Counted from the stretch's first letter, positions 1 to 12,339 are shown. The stretch is DNA of 64,000 nucleotides from Paragorgia papillata (GCA_035771165.1 JAWNZC010000348.1:1550001-1614000); one strand, 5' to 3'. Notes: generated from the letters alone by a model not told the origin. Numbers and translations: made by a program.

Positions 1-264
1 TAATTATTAGAAACAGAAAATTAATCTATCAACAATAGACCACTTTCACAAAGGCCTTCACTTTAAAGATCTAAATCCATATGACGTGGTAACGTTTTTA
101 CCACAGTAATTACTACTATTGTTCCCACTAAACCGCGAAACAACAATTTCTTAAATTGATCACGTGAACAACATAACATTGTTCGTAATAATATAACATT
201 TGCTTCTCACAGGTATTAGAATTTCAGATGATTTTTTATTCAACTACTTAACGTACGATCTTGA

Positions 265-415
265 GCAATATGTCAAACAAAAGAGTCCGTATATGTAACA
301 TACAGCCCGTATATGTAACATAGAGGCCGTATATGTCACACAGGAGTCTGTATATGTGACACTGATCCGTATATGTAACATAGAGCCCGTATATGTAACA
401 TTTAAGAAATAGAAA
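265..415. repeat. 22-bp minisatellite (GTATATGTAACATA...)
   Basis: About six imperfect copies of a unit containing CCGTATATGTAACATAGAG lie in tandem. Further single copies occur at 715-780, on the other side of the nested palindrome, so the palindrome probably inserted into the array. The minus-strand reading frame here is an artefact of the repeat. Confidence 0.7.
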
Positions 416-705
416 ATGGCCGCCCGTGTTTATATAGCCTGATGCAAACACGAGAGTGAGTTGGGAGAATTCGAAAGTTTATGTGAACCCGAGCCGTAGG
501 CGAGGGTTTACATAAGTACTTTCGAATTCTCCCAACTCACTCTCGTGTTTGCATCAGGTTATATAAACACAGGGCATCCATTTTCTATTTCTTTTATGAA
601 ATAAGGTTAAAAAATGTGCCGTGACATCACAACCGTGTTTACATAGCCTGATATAAACACGGTAATTGACCAATCACAGCGTGCGTAAGACGCAACCTAT
701 TTTAT
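400..705. repeat. Palindromic MITE family M2, copy 1
   Basis: A long inverted repeat has arms at about 406-478 and 520-595 (AATAGAAAATGG, GTGTTTATATA, ATGCAAACACGAGAGTGAG and their complements). It is followed by a shared tail ending in a GCGTAAGACGCAACC segment near 690. A second, shorter copy is at 13470-13735. No coding capacity is seen. Confidence 0.6.
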
Positions 706-1003
706 AAATAGCCCATATATGTATAACATATATAGCCGTATGTGTAACACCCGTATTTGTAACGCGCCTGTATATGTAACCTTACGTTACCACCCCTGAT
801 CTCTAAATGAGCCTTTCTGGCCTCGTTATGAAGCAAATATTCTTTTGAATTGCAGACACACAAACGAGGCCAGAAAGGCTTATTAAGATGCACATAAAAG
901 AATATTTTCATAATGGTATGAAAGTGGTCTATTATTGTTGTTCTATCCACAACCAGTGCCACAACTGAACATTGTCGCGAAGACAGTTGTTAAATTATGC
1001 CTA

Positions 1004-1675
1004 GGCCACACCAATTTTATTTTGTGTTTTGCGTGCAGAAATCCCCTTTTTTCAGGATCGGAGGAGGGAAAAAAAAAAAAAAAATTATATTGATAATTCA
1101 GGAATGTTCAAATTTATCACAAGAAAGGATTTATAAAGCAACATAGTACAATGTATTGATATAATAGATTAGCCATTGCCTAACTGATTCAGATCAATAA
1201 GCTAGACAAGAGTTAGCAAGACAAATTTTGCAGTGTTTACAGGATCTGTGAATGTACTAACCGAGAACCACGCACAATCTGGCAGGCCCGCCATCACGGC
1301 ACATCCAAGATATTTACATAAAGAGCGAGCTGCAGCTTGAAAGCACACGTGAGAGCGTCTTGCGGATCGGCCATGTTTTGCACATGCCCATAATTCCATA
1401 TTAGAGGACTGGAGCCTAAAGTTTATCCAAACAATGTTATTAAAACCAAAAGTGCAAAACCTCAGCAATTCAGCGTGTTTTGACAAGTCATTTCAGCCAT
1501 AAAAAGTGAGCTTTGGCAAGAACAAAACCATTGATTTTTATTATTTCGGATTCTTGACTTATTTATTCTTTTATTTTAAAAATAAAAGGATAAATTTTCA
1601 ATTTTATTTTTATTCTGTTTTCCAGATTTTTAGCGTCGGCGGGCCCGTAAAACACAAAATAAAATTGGTGTGGCC
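1004..1675. repeat. 672-bp element with 27-bp perfect terminal inverted repeats
   Basis: GGCCACACCAATTTTATTTT at 1004 is repeated inverted at the right end, finishing at 1675; 27 bases match without a break. The interior has a poly-A run and no convincing coding sequence. It is probably a non-autonomous DNA transposon. Confidence 0.6.
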
Positions 1676-2384
1676 CTATTAAAAAAAAGAAAACCAAATG
1701 TGTTCACAGCAGAAATAGGAAATCTTTTAAAGAGGTCTTTACAGTATTAATTATAGACAAAGACAAATTGTAAACATGAAAATACGCCACGTTTAATGTA
1801 ATGCAATGTAACACCATTTACTAAGTTTTTGACATAATTTTCGTTCAGCTTTGAACGTGCACAAACCAAACATGTTTCTCTCAACATATTACCTTTGCAA
1901 TTAATAATGGAATTTGTTTGACAACATTTCCACCTAACCGTTAGTGCATATGGTAATTAATATTTTAGTTCGACCGACTAAACATCCATCAGCTCTTGCA
2001 TGGTGCAATAAACTGCGCCTTTTAAGTTTTAATATGACCTTTGTACATGCTTTATACGTGACTCATGTTACGATAATATATACTTCCGGTCTACAGAAAT
2101 TAATCAAAACGAGAAGCTACTAATTAATATAAATTATTAATTGTGTCACGCATATTTAGAGATCCAACACAACTAAATGGTTTTCAGGTTTTGGGAAAGA
2201 AAAGTTAAACGTCCCAGAGGTTTAATAATTATATTAATTTATTAATTTTTTGTTTATTGCACGTTGCTTATCTACATTCATAACTATGGATAATTTTTAT
2301 CTTTCGATATGAGTTTATCAATCCCCAACCCTGTGACAGGGGGCCCCCGGCTCTTGCCGGGCAGCGCCTATAGGAGTTACGCCA
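1676..2384. other. AT-rich intergenic DNA, nothing recognised
   Basis: There is no convincing open frame, RNA gene or repeat structure in this stretch. Confidence 0.5.
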
Positions 2385-2845
2385 CTGTCACTGGGACTGC
2401 ATCCAGGCTGGAGCTAGTGTAGCTCACTGGGACGGCACCCAGGCTGGAGCTAGTGTAGCAAAATGGGACTGCACCCAGGCTATAGCAAATGTCAATCACT
2501 GGGACTGCACCCAGGCTGGAGCTAGTGTAGCCCACTGGGACTGCACCCAGGCTGGAGCTAGTGTAGCCCACTAGGACTGCACCCAGACTGTAGCAACTGT
2601 CGATCACTGGGACTGCACCCAGGCTGGAGCTAGTGTAGCTCACTGGGACTGCACCCATGCTGTAGCTGATGTCAATCACTGGGACTGCACCCAGGCTGTA
2701 GCAACTGTCGATCACTGGGACTGCACCCAGGCTGTAGCAAATGTCGATCACTGGTACTGCACCCAGGCTGTAGCTAGTGTAGCTCACTGGGACTGCACCC
2801 AGGCTGTAGCAAATGTCAATCACTGGGACTGCACCCAGGCAAAAA
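2385..2845. repeat. Minisatellite, about 36-bp unit (CACTGGGACTGCACCCAGGC)
   Basis: About thirteen copies of a unit starting CACTGGGACTGCACCCAGGC are followed by a variable half (GGAGCTAGTGTAGC or TGTAGCAAATGTCAAT). The unit length is near a multiple of three, so a repetitive minus-strand frame stays open without meaning. DNA from 2846 to 3338 shows nothing recognisable. Confidence 0.8.
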
Positions 2846-3338
2846 CCTACAGTTGTTCTCGGCTACGCCTCGACCAACTCTTACGCTTTTTTCGTGCTCT
2901 CCCAACTTCCCGCGTGCATCCATAACCCGATGGAGCACGCCAAACCATGCATGAACCATTTCTTAATTGACGCATGACATAATGTGTGAATATATGACGA
3001 CTTTCATGGCTAACTGATTTAAAAAAATATTTGCTAACGTTTTCTTAAAACACCACCACCGAGACGGTTGGAAATCGTCACAGATTTAATATTTGAGATC
3101 GCATGTTATTTATTGAATCATGAGCTAATAAGATAAATAACTGCGTGCATTGGCAATTAAAAATTACCAATAATAATGAAAGAAAAAACCCAAAAACCCA
3201 ACAATTGTTAGTCCAGTGTCTGAACGAAGTGATGTTTTTAAATTACATCTTAAATTACATCTTAAATTAAATCTGACAAACGTATAGTAAAACGTTTAAG
3301 GCTACCGTGTATAAATAATTTTAAATAATAAAAAAATA

Positions 3339-4256
3339 TTAATGAGGGCGCCATTTGGGGGTACCCACAACCGCAATACCGCGAAAAAAATCGTCAAGAA
3401 CCGCAATACCGCGAAAAAATCAACGGAATACCGAAACCGCATTTAGTAAACGCCAGGTAATTATAGGCATTATTGGCCACGCCTTGCACAGAACTTAACC
3501 TTAGCGAGAGAATTAGTTGGACGCCAGGGCCCATGGGAAGCAGAGATTCTAGGGGGGTCGGGGGCATTACCCCAGAAAATGTTTGAATTTTGGGTCTCTG
3601 AAACGGCATTTCCTGCATTTTGAGGAAGCTTTTCTCGTATTTTCGGTTGCGTAAATTTTTATTTTGGTCTCGCATTATTTAAAATTTATCATAATTATAT
3701 TCAGCCTAGCTGGCGCCCAGGCCCAGGTCTGGCTACGCCACTGCTGATGATATAATACTGCTTGCTTCGCTAAATGACCTAAAAGTCCTCAGTAATTAGC
3801 ATGCGTATAACCCCGGCTGTGTTGCTTTTCTCTTGTTTATTTCGTATTTTTTTTGTCAAAACCCCGCTATGGATTATATGTGACTTTTGGGAACTTAAAA
3901 GTCCACAAAGATCCACAATAGTCCCAAACATGTTCAGAATCTTGCGTAGCTCACAGTTAATACATAACTTATGACTAGTATGGGCTTTATATAGCGTGTG
4001 TTTTGCTCAGCTGGGGCCCTCAGGACTTTCACAAACGAATAAAAACTGGACAAACTGGAAGTCTGGAATACCGGAAAAACATCTAATTTCTAACAATCTT
4101 TTTCTACCGAATACCGTCGATCAAAACGCAGAAAACCGCATACCGCATGACTGAATAAAACCGCAATACCGCACCTCAAGCGTGAAATTACCGAAATACC
4201 GCATGAAAAAAAAGCCGAAACCGCAACACCGAAAACCCCAATGTCCCCCTCATTAA
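3339..4256. mobile_element. Unclassified non-autonomous element with ACCGCAATACCGC repeats
   Basis: TTAATGAGGG at 3339 is inverted at 4247-4256. Just inside each end are several copies of an ACCGCAATACCGCGAAAA-like motif, at 3370-3420 and 4130-4230. The interior contains a 'gggggt...ccccag...ggtctctgaaacggcatttcctgcatttt' type segment at about 3540-3620; related segments recur at 38560-38660 and 41560-41640. No transposase is seen. The family is unknown to me. Confidence 0.4.
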
Positions 4257-5107
4257 TGCAATGTTCGATTTAAAAAGTGACGAAGATCAATCTCACCCGT
4301 CTCAGAGTTTGATAGATAACACTATCTATCACGAGGATATTAATCCTTGATACATTCAAATCTCTACTAATGAACGTCTGGACACCTGCATCGAGAACTG
4401 TCACGAATTTTCCACTCCTCTGATCATTATCCGTACCACAAATGACAATGATTGAGAAAAATCGCGCCAAACTTTTAATTGCGGACGATTCTCAAAGTAC
4501 AGTTCTTTTATATTTAATTATTTAACATATAACTTTTAAAAAATGGTGTAGTATACCCAAACTTTTAATGTTTTACACAAAATATCCGCACACGGTGGGT
4601 ACGCAGGCCTCCAAATTCGGCATGCATCGTAACGCGTCGGCAAAATGGCGTCTGTTTATGGCTTTGCAGAGGGTCCCCGAGCCAAGCTCATTTGTCATGC
4701 AAATGTATGGTTTTTGTTCGTGTATCCCAGAGTTCCTTTCGCACTTCATTAGTCCATTTTCTCAGAGGACGAACGAGAAACATTTGAGCTTTCGAATGAT
4801 ATGAAATATGTCAAACTTTGAACGTTTTTATAAACTGCAAATACAATGTTGAAATGTAGATTCTATGTGTATATAAATAGTACCGCCATTTGCAGTTGAG
4901 CTTGCAGTTAATTAAGACGTTATTTCATCGTAACAATACAGATTTAAACCTACCTCGATTTCCGAAGACATTTTACAAAAGTGAAAAGACTACACACTGC
5001 ACAGGGAGCTCTAACATGTATTTTTTGTTTCAAACAGTATATACATCCATACACACATACATATTATATATAAATTACCGTATAGTTTAGTAGTGTCCTT
5101 GCTCTTG
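4257..5107. other. Intergenic DNA, nothing recognised
   Basis: Short open frames exist on the plus strand, but none has a recognisable domain or supporting splice structure. Confidence 0.4.
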
Positions 5108-5189
5108 TACGGTGGCTCAGAAATGACATAAACACTTTTTTTTATTTTCGCGACTTTTTTGATTTACGACAAGGAACTAGCCCTTATAG

Positions 5190-5575
5190 GTGTTTTCGAA
5201 AGGAATAACCATGCTTCTATTATTTTATATTTGTATATTACAAATAGCAACTGTTAAGACTATTTTACCACAATATTCTCCTGTGAATCAAGCGATAGGA
5301 CGCAATGAAGCAATCGTGAACTACTTTAGGCTTGGTTTTATTGCAGCAGAAATTTTAGGTTTTCTCGCCAGTATTCACGGAGTTCGACTTTAAAGTCTAC
5401 GGCAGCTTGAAGAATACCACAAAGCCATGGTTGTAGAAGAAGGGTGAACCCTACCGATATGAATGTTGTTGTTCAGGCTGTGGAACAAGAATTGAGAGGT
5501 AGTGGTAGGCTCCTTGGTTACCGGGCGATGCATCAGAGATTAATTAACTATTATCATTTTAATAATTGTAAGTTG
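5190..5575 (+). pseudogene. Integrase-type transposase, N-terminal remnant
   Basis: The conceptual product shows two helix-turn-helix-like blocks typical of a widespread animal transposase family with an integrase catalytic core: ...NYFRLGFIAAEILGFLASIHG... and ...VEQELRGSGRLLGYRAMHQRL... (each shown in part). A TAA at about 5391 and then a frameshift near 5445 separate the pieces. The catalytic core that should follow is missing; the frame runs into tRNA-like SINE sequence at about 5605. It is a dead fragment lying 80 bp inside the left end of its transposon. Confidence 0.6.
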
Positions 5576-6751
5576 TTTGCTGTACAAGCTGTGTTAATTA
5601 GTAATACTCAGAAAAACTCTGAGCTCTAAGCGGGACTCGAACCCGCAACCTTCTGAAACTAACTATTATCATTTTGTCGTTACGAGAGACGTCGTACGCG
5701 AAAAAATAAAAATAGGCATGTCCAGACATGCATGTATCTACTGCGTTCAATCATGCCTATAGCTACTATGGTAAAAACAATGTTGTAATTACTGTATGTA
5801 TTTGTAGTGACCTTGTATTCAGAGCTGAACAAGATTTTTGTCGATGCTAGCCATGCTGTGTTTTTACCTTAAAAGAAACTCAGAGTAAAGCCAGCAAAGC
5901 ACAGGAGGTTGAGCATCAACAACTCTACTCATATCCGGCACAGAAGCATGAGTCCCAAGCCCATGCAGATATGTGCATGGTCACCCATTCAAATATTAAC
6001 TCAATCAAATTGGGCTTCACTTAGGTCCTCGTGGTGAGAGGCAGTGTGATAATAGTTTGACTATTAAAGCTATGGTACTATTTAAAACCTATGGTAATAA
6101 AGTATGGTTATTGTTTAGTAGGCCAATCAAATTTTAATACAGTACACCAATAACTCACAAAATTTGACTAAAGTATTTAAATAACTTTGTTGCAACAATT
6201 TGTCAAATAATAATGCAATCCAGTTGGTAGGTAAAGGAAAATCGTTTGAGATAACAAGCATCTGAAGTATGACTGCTGTAAAGTTTAGAAATAATGAAGT
6301 TGTGAACGAAGATCTCCAGCAATTGTCATCAAAATTATGAAGCAACTTAGCAAATATTCATTAATTGTTCTTCAAGAGAAGACGTATAATGTATATGCAT
6401 GCATGCAGTAAAAGGTAGAATAAATATTTGGCATTCATGTCATAAATTTTGCATGACATTGACAACTGCAGCATACAATTTAATTACCCCATTATAAATA
6501 TAAAGACTTGGCGTTTCGGTTTCACACTCTCTACATAGCCTGTCACTGACATTTGACTATTGTACAATATGTTATTTAATAGCATAATAATTTCGCTCGT
6601 GGACTACCACAGGTTTTGCACATCGTTGCTTGATCATGAAGCTAGTTTTGTTTTCTTAGAAGAAAATTTCATTTCTGTTCAGCAATGCACAGCCTTGTCA
6701 GTTTACAAAGCTCGATCAGACTGCTGAATACATGTAAACATGTTGGCCATA

Positions 6752-7000
6752 TACAGTCGTTGGCACCTAAGCGTGTACACCGCCCGTCAAAACATGTTTT
6801 ATGTCAACGTCAAAGTTAACTGTTTACCTTGGAAACGTATTAGGTTTTCATTGAACCAATACATTATTGTCACATGAATGTGCCCTTAGCCAATCACGTC
6901 TCGCCAATCCCACGGTGTTGATTTCAAAACGGTTAACTTTGGCTTAAATTTAGAACATGTTTTGACGGGCGGTGTACGCGCTTAGGTGCTAACGACTGTA
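6752..7000. repeat. 249-bp MITE with about 46-bp terminal inverted repeats
   Basis: TACAGTCGTTGGCACCTAAG at 6752 and its inverse at the right end (AACGACTGTA, 7000) pair over about 46 bases with a few mismatches, including an ACCGCCCGTCAAAACATGTT segment. It has no coding content. Confidence 0.7.
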
Positions 7001-7310
7001 AACGGCCTCGTCTGAATATGAAATTGTCCAAAGACTATTAAGAGGCTTTCAAAAACTTATCATCATTCCAACAACGTCTATAGTACATCACATTTAAAAA
7101 TTGACTACGATTCAGACTTAAAATACTTACCAAGCTTGTAAAAACTTCTATTCTTGAAATAAATATTCTCGCTCCTTGAACTGATTTCGCTCCATGCTGC
7201 CATAGCATTGACTTACATGAAGTACTTGGTTTACAATTTTGGCTTCGGCGGTTTATCGTCTATCAATCGTTTAATTCTATGTTTTGATTGGCTCCGAAGG
7301 CATTCTTTTG

Positions 7311-7362
7311 TTAACTTAACTTAACTTAACTTAACTTAACTTAACTTAACTTAACTTAACTT
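7311..7362. repeat. (TTAAC)n microsatellite
   Basis: About ten uninterrupted copies of TTAAC occur here. Confidence 0.9.
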
Positions 7363-7904
7363 ACATTACATTACACGCACGACAGCAATGTATCTACTCG
7401 CGCATGCGCAGTAGATACAAAAAATAGCGGAAAAAGTCGCGAAAAAATAAAAAGTAGCGAAAAAAGTAGCGAAAATGAAAAAAGATGTTTATGTCATCTC
7501 TGAGCCACCATACTCTTGCCTCTTGATGCTCCAAAAACAAGCCGAATCAAGAAGGATTCAAGCACAGAGCCTGCGATCCTTTTCGTCATTTTCTCGTACT
7601 CAATGCCCGCTCGGTCAACTCGCCAGGAAAGCGATCACGTCATGGATTGATGATCACCCCATATCGGTTGTTACAGTTTACAAACGTGGAACAATTTATG
7701 CTCTGTGTAATGTTATAACATAGATAAACAAGTGTGCGAAGTTTTACGAAGAAAATCGAACGAGAAAGATCAGAATCATAAAGACAGAAGTATAGTTCGA
7801 TATGGTTCGATGATCACCGCATAAATCACATAAAGATCTGACGAATAATACCCTGGATACCAGAGATTCATTTGTATTCTATTCATGCATGGGTTAAATA
7901 TTCA

Positions 7905-8010
7905 CAGTTATACCATGAGCTCGAGTCGTATATGAGCTCATAGCCAACGAGGCGCTTCGCCGAGTTGGCTATTAGTTCGTATACGACGAGAGCGAATGGT
8001 ATAACTGTTT
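7905..8010. repeat. Imperfect palindrome
   Basis: GTTATACCATGAGCTCGAG...ATGAGCTCATAGCCAACGAGG faces GAGTTGGCTAT...CGAATGGTATAAC, making a hairpin of about 100 nt. It is probably a MITE or solo foldback. The surrounding 7519-8734 shows nothing else. Confidence 0.5.
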
Positions 8011-8734
8011 TATTATATAGCCAAGCACTGTACAAGAGACAAAATTACAGCGAAATGTTTCAAACGACAAATTTCCGGCATAGCGGCAACTAATACTTCC
8101 GCCATGCGTAATGATGCATTCACATAGAGTTTCTCGCTGAGCTGTTCGGCAAACAGCTTCGAAATGTTGCATAAATGTTGCTCGAGAGGCAAAAAATGTG
8201 TTAAGCAGATCAACAAAAGAGATTAAAAGGTACCTTTATGAAGTCAAAAGGTGGGTCAGTTGTTTATATTAGCGTTGCTGTCGTGAAAAAGGTTTTGATT
8301 TCATGCAAAAATGAAACTGAAACACCTTCGGCAGTGAAACTAAATTACTTAGTTGGTTGTTTTTGAAAAAGAACATGCTTTTTACTACTCCAAATGCTTA
8401 TCTAAATAAAAAAAATCTCTTTACTGGTGATCTCCTACGAAATGTGTGTTGATTTTAACCGTGAGTTTCTTTGTTTGGCAACAAATTAATATCAACCCGC
8501 TAATTTAGTCGTGTTTTTGAAGTAAAAAGACGTAATTTTTAGGTGAAGTTTACCATTTGACATGCTAAATTGTGTATTTTTTAATGTATTTTTACACAAT
8601 GTTGTTTTTTTGTACATTGGTTTGAGGGTGTTGATGTTTTTCTGTATAAAAATCCGTCAATTTCAACTCTTTTCGGCAGTTTAAAAAAACATGCCGCCAT
8701 CTTGTTTTTCCTCTACTAGTAGGATATGAGCTGA

Positions 8735-9146
8735 TATTGGGTGGAGTGGCAAACTCAGGTGGAGTGGACAAACTTGGGTGGAGTGGGCAAACTCGGGTGG
8801 AGTGGGCAAACTCGGGTGGAGTGGGCAAACTCGGGTGGAGTGGGCAAACTCGGGTGGCGTGGGCAAACTTGGGTGGAGTGAGAATACTCCGGTGGAGTGG
8901 ACAAACTCCAGTGGAGTGTACAAACTCGGGTGGAGTGTGCAAACTCAGGTGAAGTGGGCAAACTTGGGTGGAGTGGGCAAACTTGGGTGGAGTGGGCAAA
9001 CTCCAGTGGAGTGGGCAAACTCGGGTGGAGTGGACAAACTCGGGTGGAGTGGGTAAACTCAGGTGAAGTGGGCAAACTTGGGTGGAGTGGGCAAACTCAG
9101 GTGAAGTGGGCAAACTCAGGTGGAGTGGGCAAACTCGGGTGGTGTT
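8735..9146. repeat. 18-bp minisatellite (GGTGGAGTGGGCAAACTC)
   Basis: About 22 copies of GGTGGAGTGGGCAAACTC or close variants run head to tail. Because 18 is a multiple of three, all frames stay open on both strands, giving spurious repetitive proteins. Confidence 0.9.
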
Positions 9147-9175
9147 ACTGGAGCTAGTGGGCAAGAGAGTGTTAA

Positions 9176-9333
9176 CCTCGAAATAAACTAAACTTTTACT
9201 TACCTAAGTTGTTGACGACGTTTTGTATTCGACTCGCTCGTTGGGGGCTCATATCAGCGGTTTTGTCGAACTCGGCGACTCGCACAAAACGTCGTCAACA
9301 ACTTAGGTAAGTAAAGTTTAGTTTATTTCGAGG
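9176..9333. repeat. 158-bp MITE with about 50-bp terminal inverted repeats
   Basis: CCTCGAAATAAACTAAACTT at 9176 pairs with its complement ending at 9333. The arms run through GTTGTTGACGACGTTTTGT, leaving a loop of about 55 bp. Confidence 0.75.
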
Positions 9334-9580
9334 TATCTTTCGAGGTATTTATTTCGATTTACAAGACGTATCACATTCTAACGTGCTCCCTTGCACAGAC
9401 TGCACATAGTTGCCTGTGGAGTACGCTTAAGGTTTTCATCTTAATAACGAGGCAGCACTTCATTTGCGATAGTAACTATAGTATATTAATGAGTGTTATA
9501 CTAAATTGCGCGTCATGATCCCCACGCGTCATGGCCCCGCCTTGCAAAATCGTGCTATAAAGATAAAGATATGAATATAG

Positions 9581-9826
9581 TTATACATGCGAGTCAACAA
9601 CATCTTCTTGGCAAACAGAAGCATTCTCAGAAGCATTCTCATTTTTTATCACTTGACCAGCTTCAAGATGCGTCATGGCGTTAATATTCCCTTGATCATT
9701 CATCATATCGTCTAGTGTTTCCAAAGTTGATTGACCGTTGGTTTCTGGAAGGAATAAGGCGAGAATGGCGGCTTGAACGCAAATCAAGCCCATAATTCCA
9801 AAAGGAAGTGCGGGATGAATGCGAAT
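9581..9826 (-). CDS. SLC22-like transporter (gene A), exon 9 of 9, C-terminus
   Basis: The last coding exon is read from an acceptor (TTACAG, AG at 9828-9827) to TAA at 9583-9581, 246 bp. It encodes the final membrane segment (ALPFGIMGLICVQAAILALF) and the family's LPET signature (FLPETNGQSTLETLDD). A hydrophilic cytoplasmic tail of about 50 residues follows. It enters in phase 0, as exon 8 requires. The intron before it (9827-12266) holds a hairpin repeat at about 10276-10390 (tgttttatcagatttaaaacacgag...), which recurs at 43880-44060, and two MITEs. Confidence 0.85.
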   Translation of the reverse strand: MRIHPALPFGIMGLICVQAAILALFLPETNGQSTLETLDDMMNDQGNINAMTHLEAGQVIKNENASENASVCQEDVVDSHV

Positions 9827-11582
9827 CTGTAATTTGAATGCAACAAGAATGTAAGCAACGATGACAATACACGCACATATAAACACACATAGGGGTTTAT
9901 GTTACGTCACTGACCACCTGCATGGTCAGCTATTAAGGATACCTAAGAAAAGCGAGAAGAAAAAAACAAAACGGCTAGTTTTTTAGCTCAAGATGAGTGC
10001 ATTGTTATATTTTCTTTTTCAACTGAAAATGTATAATATAACAATTATTGAATTCGACTTTTTTGATATAAATATAATTGTCCAAGTCCCATCCAACAAT
10101 TGTTCATTATCTTGCTCAAGAAATACTTAAAATATTAAGTATCTTTTTTTTAAAACATGGTTTTTGGAGTTTGCAGTTAAACAAAGGATTTGTGTGGTCT
10201 TCATATTTAGAAAAAGTAATCAAACAAGTCCCTAGTTTTATTTGAAGGACATGCAGTATGTTCTGTAATATTTAAAACATGAGCAGCAGTGTTTTATCAG
10301 ATTTAAAACACGAGGCGATAGTCGAGTGTTTTAGATCTGATAAAACACGTACTGCGAATGTTTTAAATAGCTTCAAAAACGACCCATTTGGTAAGTTCAT
10401 TGGCGTAGTAATTTGAAAAATAACGTTGTCTAAGCCGAGAAAATCAAAGCTAAAGTTTATGTAAATCAGGAGATTTCTTTATCAGATATAAAACCACAGA
10501 CATGGTATACTGATTTCCTGTGTTTTCCTCATGAATTATTAATCAGTTTTTGAAAAGGATTTATAGTACATTGATCACTATTTCCCCAGATAACAATGTC
10601 GAATTTTTGATAAAATGTTAAAATATTAAAAATACATTTAGAGATTTAATTTTTCCTCAGTTTTGCATTGCGCAGCTTTTCTGCGCATAATTATGCAATA
10701 CTAATTCAAGATGTATCCAAGCGTTAGTGACAAAAATACATAAAAATATCACTAAGGAGGCTAAATCAGCTAATAATACCTTTGACAAGAAGATACGAAC
10801 TTAATTTTGGTTTTTGAAAAAAATAAAATTTGTTGCGTGCATGCATGCTTTCGTATATAGATGAAATGATAGAGAAATGCTCCATGTTCAAGCTTTAACC
10901 TTGTGTAGCTCACGAAGACACTCGGTGACCCCCAATTCAATTATTTATTTCCTCCACCAGCTATACAGCATATATGAAAGAATAGAGAAAAAATCATTTC
11001 GAGAATTTGAAATATCGTACGTTTCTCGTTCTTACGGCTTCAAAAAAACATGTAACAAGAACGAATGTGGACATTCTTATCGCAAAAATGTTTGTCAATT
11101 GTTATTTTCGTCAAATTTTCTTCCATTATTTGTTGCCACTAAATAGTTCATATATAAGTGTATCTAAAATATCAAATATTTTTCCAGTCAGTATAAACAA
11201 AGTGCTTTTATGAAGGATTTTTACGATAACAAGACGAAATCAAGATTTAGCCCAAATAGCTATATATACAAATTGGGAAAACGTGGTTTACTGGCAGCTG
11301 TATTTTCTAAACGCGTTCGGTGGCCCCAACTTTTTTTTGTTATTTTACTATGAACATATCATAAACTTTAATACTGGGGAGTTTCAGCAACTTTTCATTC
11401 CTGGAAGAATTACTGAGGAATTACCTGAAGAGGAATTAGGATAGAACCAGACCATTACTATACAGTCCCTCTCTTACCTTTATGTTCTCTTGCTATTGTA
11501 CAAATTTTATACTAGATTTTTATTATTAAAGGGTATTGGCAATCAAAATTAAGTTTGTCTCATTTGAAAGAACTCGTCAAAT

Positions 11583-11993
11583 GGTATAAGAAGACCTTTT
11601 ACAATTTTTCCGTATCTGTTTTGGTTTTGGAAATATTTCGACCAAAGACAGCGTGCTGTCCGCCATCTTGTAATATTGGGTCTAATTAACTAGGAAATTG
11701 GTGACGTCATAAGCAGGGTAAACCTGACGAAACTACTCCGTGCGTGACCAAATTTCCACGGAAGGCTTTTTAAATGTTGTGGGTTAATTTAAAATGTAAA
11801 TAGCGCAACAAAATCGAGTTTCTAGCTCATAATGTCATAAGGTTGGCAAGATAAAAATTTCACTTTACCCTGGTTATGATGTCACATGCATATCGAAAAT
11901 AATTCCAAGATGGTGGACAGCAGGCTATCTTTGGTCCAAATATTTCCAAAACCAAAACAGATACGGAAAAATTGTAAAAGGTCTTCTTATACC
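11583..11993. repeat. 411-bp MITE with about 64-bp terminal inverted repeats
   Basis: GGTATAAGAAGACCTTTTAC at 11583 is inverted at 11993. The arms continue for about 64 bases through TCTGTTTTGGTTTTGGAAAT with a single mismatch, followed by a degenerate CCGCCATCTTG/CAAGATGGTGG match. It lies in intron 8 of gene A. Confidence 0.8.
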
Positions 11994-12074
11994 AATTATT
12001 ATTCTTGTTATTTGTATTATTATTATTACACTTAAAAAGAACGTAAGCTGTATGTGGTAAAAATCTTTATACCA

Positions 12075-12253
12075 TAGACCACTTTCATAAAGGCCTCACT
12101 TTAAATATTCTTTTATGTGCATCTAAATGAGCCTTTCTGGCCTCGTTATGAAGCGAAGATTCTTTTGAATTGCAGACACAAACGAGGCCAGAAAGGCTTA
12201 TTAAGATGCACATAAAAGAATATTCAAATTAATCGTTATTATGAAGTGGTGTA
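12075..12253. repeat. Palindromic MITE family M1, copy 2
   Basis: TAGACCACTTTCATAA at 12075 is faced by ...ATGAAGTGGTGTA at 12253, with long inner arms (TTTAAATATTCTTTTATGTG, GAGCCTTTCTGGCCTCG). The element ends about 13 bases from the splice donor of exon 8, so it is nearly flush with coding sequence. Confidence 0.8.
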
Positions 12254-12266
12254 TAAATTTTCTTAC

Positions 12267-12339
12267 CAGCCAAACGATGTAACTAGCTGAAAAGGATCCA
12301 ATCCTAGCAGCAGCGGAAGAAGTACTAACACCCATTGTT
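12267..12339 (-). CDS. SLC22-like transporter (gene A), exon 8 of 9
   Basis: A 73-bp exon runs between an acceptor at 12341-12340 and a GTAAG donor starting at 12266. It completes the arginine left open by exon 7 and reads RTMGVSTSSAAARIGSF..., the stretch after the family's ELFPT-hIR motif, and leads into TM11. It exits in phase 0. Confidence 0.8.

Larger units (their letters stand above)
36..931. repeat. Palindromic MITE family M1 copy, split by nested repeats
   Basis: The left end TAGACCACTTTCA lies at 36 and its inverse, ending GGTCTA, at 931. The inner arm (GAGCCTTTCTGGCCTCGTTATG and its complement) lies at 805-890. Two more complete copies are at 12075-12253 and 44140-44326, which fixes the family structure. 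In this copy the two halves are separated by a 22-bp minisatellite and by another palindromic element, so it is an old, nested insertion. The length of intact copies (about 180-190 bp) and the TA at both ends suggest a non-autonomous Tc1/mariner-like element. Confidence 0.6.
5108..7512 (+). mobile_element. TIR transposon with 6-bp TSD and integrase-type transposase remnant (IS3EU-like)
   Basis: The left end TACGGTGGCTCAGAAATGAC (5108) is matched by an inverted copy ending CTGAGCCACCATA (7512), with similarity running about 50 bp inward (GACATAAACA, T-run, TTTTCGC). Both ends are flanked by CTCTTG (5102-5107 and 7513-7518), a perfect 6-bp target duplication. A decayed integrase-family transposase starts just inside the left end. 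The 6-bp duplication, TAY...RTA termini and integrase relationship fit what I recall of the IS3EU superfamily, but that name is inference. The body holds later insertions: a tRNA-like SINE piece (about 5605-5665), a MITE (6752-7000) and a TTAAC array. The rest has no recognised genes. Confidence 0.6.

Noticed and set aside
8592..9164. Pro/Ser-rich and Trp/Gly-rich repeat proteins on both strands
   Set aside because: The 18-bp minisatellite keeps every frame open.
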